Source: Candidatus Peregrinibacteria bacterium RIFOXYB2_FULL_32_7 (GTDB lineage: Bacteria; Patescibacteriota; Gracilibacteria; UBA1369; GWF2-33-10). From it: a DNA stretch of 8,984 bases. Within the stretch, counting starts at the first letter, position 1. Every line of letters begins with the position of its first letter. Below the pieces are notes generated by a model, which was not told where the DNA came from, searched no databases, and saw nothing but the letters and a program-made list of their open reading frames with translations. This document shows positions 5,172 through 8,984 of the stretch, one piece after another. The DNA lies in NCBI GenBank assembly GCA_001787465.1, contig MFXJ01000043.1, forward strand, positions 1-8,984. Direction: 5' to 3'. The position numbers and the translations under genes were made by a program.

Positions 5172-5834
5172 TTATTCGAGGTATTTTACTATGGATTTGA
5201 ATATGCTGTGACTTGAATGAGGATATTGAAATCCGTAGATGTCTGTATTTATTTTAACGATTACAAATACAGTATTTTGTTTGTTTTGATTATTCATATA
5301 AAAAGATTTTTCTCCAAAAGCATTATTTTCATTTACCTCCACAAAGTCAATAGTATTAGCGGAATTTTTTAGTTTGGCATAGGCTGTTTCAGCATCTATT
5401 GGGGTCTTGAAATGAAACTCATAATCAGTCCCAATAAAAGATTCTCCGCTGAAAATATTTTGGGTCGGTACTTCTTCATTTTTATATTCTACTGGGATAA
5501 AATCAAATAATTTTCCGTTAAAATCAATTTTCTTAATTGAAGGTTTGTCTATTTTTATACTAGTTAGAACGGTTTCATCTATTTTAGCTTTTTGATCTAG
5601 GACTAGCGCATTTTCAGTATTAATTTTTGGAACGGAAGTTGTTTTAACTTCTGTTTGATTAATTTTTGATTCTGTAACGTTTTCTGTTATTTCAGTTTCT
5701 TTTTCAATATTTAAATCCTCTTGTTCCGTTTTCGAATCACTGCCACTTACACTGTATTCATTCATCACGACTTCTACTATCGCGATTGTGATGAAAACAG
5801 AAAGGAAAATAGTTATCCAAGTAAATTTAGGCAA
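5172..5834 (-). CDS. N-terminally membrane-anchored protein of unknown function, between nusG and rplK
   Basis: A 220-residue protein starting at TTG, 16 nt after the nusG stop. An in-frame stop just upstream and the loss of the anchor with the next ATG (residue 24) favour this TTG. Residues 5-22 form one hydrophobic helix (FTWITIFLSVFITIAIVEVV). Residues 28-90 are a low-complexity Glu/Thr/Lys/Ser linker typical of an extended extracytoplasmic spacer. Residues 95-220 look like a folded alpha/beta domain with alternating strands (FDFIPVEYK, DYEFHFKTPIDAETAYAKLK, IDFVEVNE, KSFYMNN, TVFVIVKINTDIYGFQYP). I do not recognise the family. Same strand and tight spacing suggest cotranscription with secE-nusG and rplK-rplA, but nothing in it suggests a ribosomal role. 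There is no lipobox and no clear cleavage site, so it is probably anchored rather than released. Confidence 0.7.
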   Translation of the reverse strand: MPKFTWITIFLSVFITIAIVEVVMNEYSVSGSDSKTEQEDLNIEKETEITENVTESKINQTEVKTTSVPKINTENALVLDQKAKIDETVLTSIKIDKPSIKKIDFNGKLFDFIPVEYKNEEVPTQNIFSGESFIGTDYEFHFKTPIDAETAYAKLKNSANTIDFVEVNENNAFGEKSFYMNNQNKQNTVFVIVKINTDIYGFQYPHSSHSIFKSIVKYLE

Positions 5835-5850
5835 TTTATTTAATTATGAA

Positions 5851-6486
5851 TTATTTTTTCTGTATCTGATCAAAATCTAGTTCTACTGGGGTTTCCCTTC
5901 CGAAAATACTTACTAGGACTTTTACCTTGCCTTTTTCATCATCAACAGAATTAATCACTCCTTCATATCTTGCGAAAGGTCCTGTTCTGATAACAACCGC
6001 ATCTCCAAGATTAACATCAATTTTGAATACTGGTTCTTGTTGTCCTATTTGTCGTTTAATTATTTTAAATTCATCGCCTGACACTGGCACTGGTACTGTT
6101 CCTGATCCGACAAATCCTGTAACATTAGGAGTATTTCGCACTACATACCACGATTCATCAGTTACAATCATGTCTACGAGTACATATCCAGGGAAAATAC
6201 GTTTTTCTTCTTCAACTAATTTACCTTTTTTCATCACCATGACTTTTTCTGTTGGGACTAAGACGTTAAAAATATGATTTTGCATTCCCATAGTTTCTAT
6301 TCTTTGTTCAAGAGCTTTTTTAACGGCATGTTCATATCCTGAATAAGTGTGTATAACATACCATCTGCGTCCTGCACTTGGATCTTGTTTACCGGTGCTA
6401 GTAAAAAAACCGCTTGGCAATTTTTCATCAATTACAATTGGAACTTCCTTTTTTTTGATTGTTTTAGTTTTTGAATCTTTAGCCAT
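5851..6486 (-). CDS. nusG: Transcription termination/antitermination factor NusG
   Basis: A 211-residue protein with the two NusG domains. Residues 1-39 are a Lys-rich, probably flexible extension. The NGN domain at about 41-148 begins RRWYVIHTYSGYEHAVKKAL and contains VPTEKVMVMKKGKLVEEEKRIFPGYVLVDM and the VRNTPNVTGFVG segment that contacts RNA polymerase. The KOW domain at 158-211 includes GDAVVIRTGPFARYEGVI and ends DFDQIQKK. NusG clamps RNA polymerase to raise processivity and links it to Rho or ribosomal S10. It sits 1 nt downstream of the secE stop, so translational coupling is likely, and it has no Shine-Dalgarno sequence. An opposite-strand ORF at 5927-6277 is a shadow. Confidence 0.98.
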   Translation of the reverse strand: MAKDSKTKTIKKKEVPIVIDEKLPSGFFTSTGKQDPSAGRRWYVIHTYSGYEHAVKKALEQRIETMGMQNHIFNVLVPTEKVMVMKKGKLVEEEKRIFPGYVLVDMIVTDESWYVVRNTPNVTGFVGSGTVPVPVSGDEFKIIKRQIGQQEPVFKIDVNLGDAVVIRTGPFARYEGVINSVDDEKGKVKVLVSIFGRETPVELDFDQIQKK

Positions 6487-6487
6487 A

Positions 6488-6682
6488 TTAAAAAGATATA
6501 ATTAGGTATTCGAATATTTTTTGAAAAATGTAATCTGACACGCCTGTAAATATCATAGTCGCGATCGAGACTGTCAGCACAATCAAAGTAAGCTTGATAG
6601 CAATATCTTTTGTCGGCCAAGTTATCTTGTGAAATTCTTCAAAGGCATTTATAAAATATTTGACAAGGATATTTTCTTTCAT
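6488..6682 (-). CDS. secE: Preprotein translocase subunit SecE
   Basis: A 64-residue protein, the usual size for single-TM bacterial SecE. It has an amphipathic N-terminal helix (VKYFINAFEEFHKI, residues 7-20), the hallmark F-x-x-E-x-x-K-I-x-W-P-T hinge (FEEFHKITWPT, to T24), and one TM helix at about 29-56. SecE clamps SecY in the Sec translocon. The start is the ATG at 6682, because the amphipathic helix begins just after it. An in-frame extension to 6862 has no SecE character and would run across the promoter. Its TAA is followed by a single base and then the nusG ATG. rpmG and tRNA-Trp, often found upstream, are absent here. Confidence 0.96.
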   Translation of the reverse strand: MKENILVKYFINAFEEFHKITWPTKDIAIKLTLIVLTVSIATMIFTGVSDYIFQKIFEYLIISF

Positions 6683-6736
6683 GGTTTTATGGTTTTTATA
6701 TAAAGCTTTAAAACGCGTGGCATTAATCCAAATAAG

Positions 6737-6766
6737 ATTATAAACAAAAATGAAGTATTTTTTCAA
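6737..6766 (-). promoter_or_regulatory. Promoter of the secE-nusG operon
   Basis: Minus-strand TTGAAA (6761-6766, 5 of 6 consensus) and a perfect TATAAT (6737-6742) are separated by 18 bp. The predicted transcription start near 6730 leaves a leader of about 48 nt before the secE ATG. This is the best-formed promoter in the window. Confidence 0.7.
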
Positions 6767-6773
6767 GCAAAAA

Positions 6774-6802
6774 TTGATGTTTTTTAAAATTTGAGGTATA
6801 AT
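6774..6802 (+). promoter_or_regulatory. Promoter of the pilin-like gene pair
   Basis: TTGATG (6774-6779, 4 of 6 consensus) and a perfect TATAAT (6797-6802) are separated by 17 bp. The predicted start near 6809 gives a leader of about 34 nt. It is divergent from the secE promoter, with the two -35 boxes only 7 bp apart. Confidence 0.65.
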
Positions 6803-6842
6803 TAAAAGATTTGAGTCCGTAGTTAGTAGTATTTTTGAATTT

Positions 6843-7766
6843 ATGCATTTCCTTAAAATCATAATTCTCGCTATAATTCTTTGTTTATCTTCTGTAATGA
6901 TTATACATGCCGCAGACGATAATTCTGGATTTTTTCCTTTGCCTAAAGCAGAAAATTTTGGTGATTTACCAGATCCTGTTGGGACATCGGGGACTCTTGG
7001 AGTGCAGAATTTAGTTGATAAAGTTTTTGATAATGTGAAATATATTATTGGAACACTAGCAATTGCTTTAATCAGTTTTTCAGGTTTTAGATTGGTTTAT
7101 GGAGCTTTTGGTGAGGATCAAACAACAGAGCAGAAGAAAAATTTATTATATATGATATTAGGATTTTTGCTTTTAGGCATGGCCTTGCCTTTGTCGCAAA
7201 TATTTAATTTTGAGGATGGAGGACCGTTTAGTGATAGTTATGAAATAGCTGATCGAGTTAAGATTTTTAAGAATGAGACAATGATTGTTGTTACTTTTAT
7301 AAAATATATTTTGGGCAGTATCGCGGTTTTATTTACTGTAATAAGCGGAACAAAACTTGTTTTGGCTGTTAAAAACGAAGGCGCTTTGGATGAAGTTAAA
7401 AAACAGCTTGGAGGAAGTATTTTGGGTCTAATTATTGTGATGTTCTCAGGAACTTTTATTGATAAAGTTTTTTATAAAGTTGATCTTGAAAAGGCCGCTG
7501 AAACAAGCGGACTTAATCCGACTATTGACGTGGCGGCAGGTATTTCTGAAATTATCGGCATTACTAATTTAATTGTGACTTTTATAGGGCCTTTGCTGGT
7601 TTTGATTTTTGTTGGCGCGGGAGTGTATTATGCTATTAGTTTTCAAGACGAATCTCATCAAGAAACTGCGAAAAAATGGATGAAAAATGCGTTTATAGGT
7701 CTTCTTGTCGTTTATGGAGCGTTTGCGTTGGTTTCAACGTTTATTGCGGGTAATGTGAATGGCTAA
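6843..7766 (+). CDS. Secreted/membrane protein made of three VirB2/TrbC-pilin-like two-TM repeats (first paralogue)
   Basis: A 307-residue protein. Residues 1-24 are a signal peptide (MHFLKIIILA..., likely cut near IIHAA). A Pro/Gly-rich stretch follows to residue 55. Three units of a helix, a short charged loop and a second helix lie at about 62-122, 147-210 and 236-303. Each unit shares G-x10-G-x16-K-K-x7-G: G70/G81/K98K99/G107; G158/G169/K186K187/G195; G249/G260/K277K278/G286. Short KK-containing loops between helices fit the cytoplasmic loop of VirB2/TrbC pilins, which these units resemble in size and glycine pattern. Role in a type IV secretion-like or pilus apparatus is inference. The ATG is placed 41 bp after a perfect TATAAT and has no Shine-Dalgarno sequence. 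A paralogue follows 99 bp downstream. Confidence 0.75.
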   Translation: MHFLKIIILAIILCLSSVMIIHAADDNSGFFPLPKAENFGDLPDPVGTSGTLGVQNLVDKVFDNVKYIIGTLAIALISFSGFRLVYGAFGEDQTTEQKKNLLYMILGFLLLGMALPLSQIFNFEDGGPFSDSYEIADRVKIFKNETMIVVTFIKYILGSIAVLFTVISGTKLVLAVKNEGALDEVKKQLGGSILGLIIVMFSGTFIDKVFYKVDLEKAAETSGLNPTIDVAAGISEIIGITNLIVTFIGPLLVLIFVGAGVYYAISFQDESHQETAKKWMKNAFIGLLVVYGAFALVSTFIAGNVNG

Positions 7767-7840
7767 GTCGGGGCGTATGGCTATACGCCCGTATGGCTAA
7801 GTCGGGGTCGGGGGCGTATGGCCATACGCCCGTACGAGCG
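7759..7840. repeat. GC-rich REP-like palindrome pair between the pilin-like genes
   Basis: Two hairpins of one family. The first is 7771-7790, 8-bp arms GGGCGTAT/ATACGCCC around loop GGCT. The second is 7812-7831, the perfect 20-bp palindrome GGGCGTATGGCCATACGCCC. A 15-bp direct repeat ATGGCTAAGTCGGGG precedes each one (7759-7773, 7793-7807); the first overlaps the stop codon of the upstream gene. Composition is far more GC-rich than its surroundings. No T-run follows, so it is not a standard terminator. It resembles short REP-type palindromes scattered in many bacterial genomes. Confidence 0.8.
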
Positions 7841-7865
7841 TTTGAAATATTAAAATTTAAAATTA

Positions 7866-8816
7866 ATGAAAAAATTGGGCGTTAAATTATTGCTTATTGT
7901 TGGGCTCTTGGGGGCATTGTGGATTCACGCGCCTTTTGTTTCTGCGAATGCGCTAACTGATACTTTGACTGAAATTGGCGATCAGACTGGACTGACTAAT
8001 TATGAAGGAGATATTCATAGCGAGGCTGTTGATAAAAGAGGAATTAGGAATATAACTAGCGGCGTTTTGTATTTGCTAGATTTTGCTAAATATATTCTTG
8101 GAGTTATCGCTTTAATTATGCTTGTTTTAACTGGCGTTAGGTTGTCTAGCACCCATGATGCTAGTAGCGCTTTGGATGAAGCTAAAAAATATTTTGGTGC
8201 TTTATTATTAGGATTTGCGCTTGTATTTATTGCTGATGTTGCTGTTACTCAAGTGTTTTTTGGGGAATATGGTGAAGTGTTGTCGAGTCAAGAATCTGCT
8301 CAGAAAGCGGCTTTAAGAGGTGCTGAAGAAATACGCGGTATTTATACTTTTATTGAAATGTTTTTGGGAGCAATAGCGGTTTTGGCAATAGTGATAAGTG
8401 GAATTTCTATGATGATTTCAACTGAGGATTCAAGTTCACAGAAAAAACACATTGGATATGCGGCGTTAGGTTTAATTATAGTTGGATTATCTGAAGCGTT
8501 TATAAAGGACTTTATCTTTGATAATTATGGTGAGGGTATAAATATTGAAACAGGACAGAGTTTGTTTGTTTCAATAACTAATTTTGCGATTTCTTTTATA
8601 GCGATAATTTCAGTAGCGGCTTTTGTTTACGGAGGATATGTATATTTATCATCTTTTGTATCAGGCGATCAAAGCGAGAAAGGAAAAAAAGCGATAATAG
8701 GAGCGATTATCGGCATCCTAATTTCAGCTGGAGCTTTTGCGGTAACAAGAACCTTACTTGATTTTGAGGATCCAGAGGATACGGTGGGTAGCGTTATTGA
8801 ATTGATGAATGGCTAA
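7866..8816 (+). CDS. Secreted/membrane protein made of three VirB2/TrbC-pilin-like two-TM repeats (second paralogue)
   Basis: A 316-residue protein with a signal peptide (MKKLGVKLLLIVGLLGALW..., likely cut after SANA at residue 29). Three two-helix units lie at about 66-132, 156-218 and 232-298. Their spacing matches the upstream paralogue: G79/G90/K107K108/G116; G168/G179/K193K194/G202 (loop three residues shorter); A246/G257/K274K275/G283. Unit 1 shares KYILG-x-IA and ALDE-x-KK with unit 2 of the first protein, so the units are related across both proteins. Inter-unit segments (for example SQESAQKAALRGAEE) are hydrophilic and probably extracytoplasmic. Likely cotranscribed with the upstream gene across the REP-like spacer. 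Both genes end in the same ten bases GAATGGCTAA. Function in a conjugation-like or pilus system is inferred from the fold pattern only. Confidence 0.75.
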   Translation: MKKLGVKLLLIVGLLGALWIHAPFVSANALTDTLTEIGDQTGLTNYEGDIHSEAVDKRGIRNITSGVLYLLDFAKYILGVIALIMLVLTGVRLSSTHDASSALDEAKKYFGALLLGFALVFIADVAVTQVFFGEYGEVLSSQESAQKAALRGAEEIRGIYTFIEMFLGAIAVLAIVISGISMMISTEDSSSQKKHIGYAALGLIIVGLSEAFIKDFIFDNYGEGINIETGQSLFVSITNFAISFIAIISVAAFVYGGYVYLSSFVSGDQSEKGKKAIIGAIIGILISAGAFAVTRTLLDFEDPEDTVGSVIELMNG

Positions 8817-8876
8817 ATTATTATATAGCTGTGAATAATGGTGAATTATAAATTATGGTTGTGCGTAGCTGTTTTT

Positions 8877-8925
8877 GAAATACTAAATACTAAGCATTAA
8901 ATTTCAATAATCAAATTTGATCATA
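8877..8925. repeat. Seven-unit degenerate 7-bp array after the second pilin-like gene
   Basis: Reads in register GAAATAC, TAAATAC, TAAGCAT, TAAATTT, CAATAAT, CAAATTT, GATCATA, most units having A at positions 2 and 3. It contains TTGAAAT...ATTTCAA (8875-8881 with 8901-8907) and the 12-bp palindrome ATCAAATTTGAT (8910-8921). No clear T-run terminator is present in the 8817-8984 tail. Confidence 0.5.
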
Positions 8926-8939
8926 AATAATTCATTTTT

Positions 8940-8970
8940 TTGGTGCATTTGTAGTTTTATTGAATATAAT
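8940..8970 (+). promoter_or_regulatory. Possible promoter for a gene beyond the right edge
   Basis: A perfect TATAAT at 8965-8970 with only a poor -35 candidate (TTGGTG at 8940-8945, 19 bp away). It sits at the window edge with no gene visible downstream, so it is tentative. Confidence 0.25.
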
Positions 8971-8984
8971 CTTTTTGGAATTTA

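Noticed and set aside
6488..6862. Longer secE reading frame of 124 codons
   Set aside because: The extension has no SecE features and would overlap the TATAAT/TTGAAA promoter and the divergent gene's start.
1..8984. Recoded UGA (glycine) as in Gracilibacteria/SR1
   Set aside because: No gene here ends in TGA, but conserved proteins (L1, L11, NusG, SecE, cupin, NYN) read full length with the standard code and no in-frame TGA is needed, so recoding has no support.

Overview
This is an AT-rich bacterial window with compact genes and short AT-rich leaders. A LabA/NYN-type protein, a highly divergent small-protein complement and multi-domain VirB2/TrbC-like membrane proteins all fit a member of the Candidate Phyla Radiation (Patescibacteria). 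That assignment is inference from gene style, not from a marker I can place precisely. The conserved genes read through in the standard code. Of 13 readable stop codons I count 12 TAA, one TAG and no TGA.

Layout: a TspO/MBR-family membrane protein on the + strand, cut by the left edge, ends in a terminator (1-480). A long minus-strand block follows (644-6682). In transcription order from the right it holds secE, nusG, an unrecognised membrane-anchored protein, rplK, rplA, tRNA-Gln(UUG), an unrecognised three-TM protein, a NYN-domain protein, a frameshifted GNAT acetyltransferase, a small TM/coiled-coil protein and a cupin. To the right (6843-8816) two + strand genes encode paralogous secreted/membrane proteins. 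Each is a tandem triplication of a two-TM VirB2/TrbC-pilin-like unit. Back-to-back promoters between 6737 and 6802 drive secE leftward and the pilin-like pair rightward.

The secE-nusG-rplK-rplA order is the classical translocation/antitermination/L11-L1 cluster. Here it carries an extra membrane protein between nusG and rplK, and it is followed by a hairpin and a tRNA rather than rplJ-rplL. The rplK-rplA spacer holds a short GTGGGAG...TAACCAC motif resembling an L1 autoregulatory site.

The intergenic DNA is unusually structured. Several spacers are built from degenerate 7-bp-period arrays. A roughly 80-95 bp element occurs twice, each time at the 3' end of a minus-strand gene and ending in a hairpin plus T-run. 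A GC-rich REP-like palindrome pair separates the two pilin-like genes. The most interesting items are the six-fold repeated pilin-like unit with an almost invariant G/K-K/G spacing and the heptad-period intergenic DNA.
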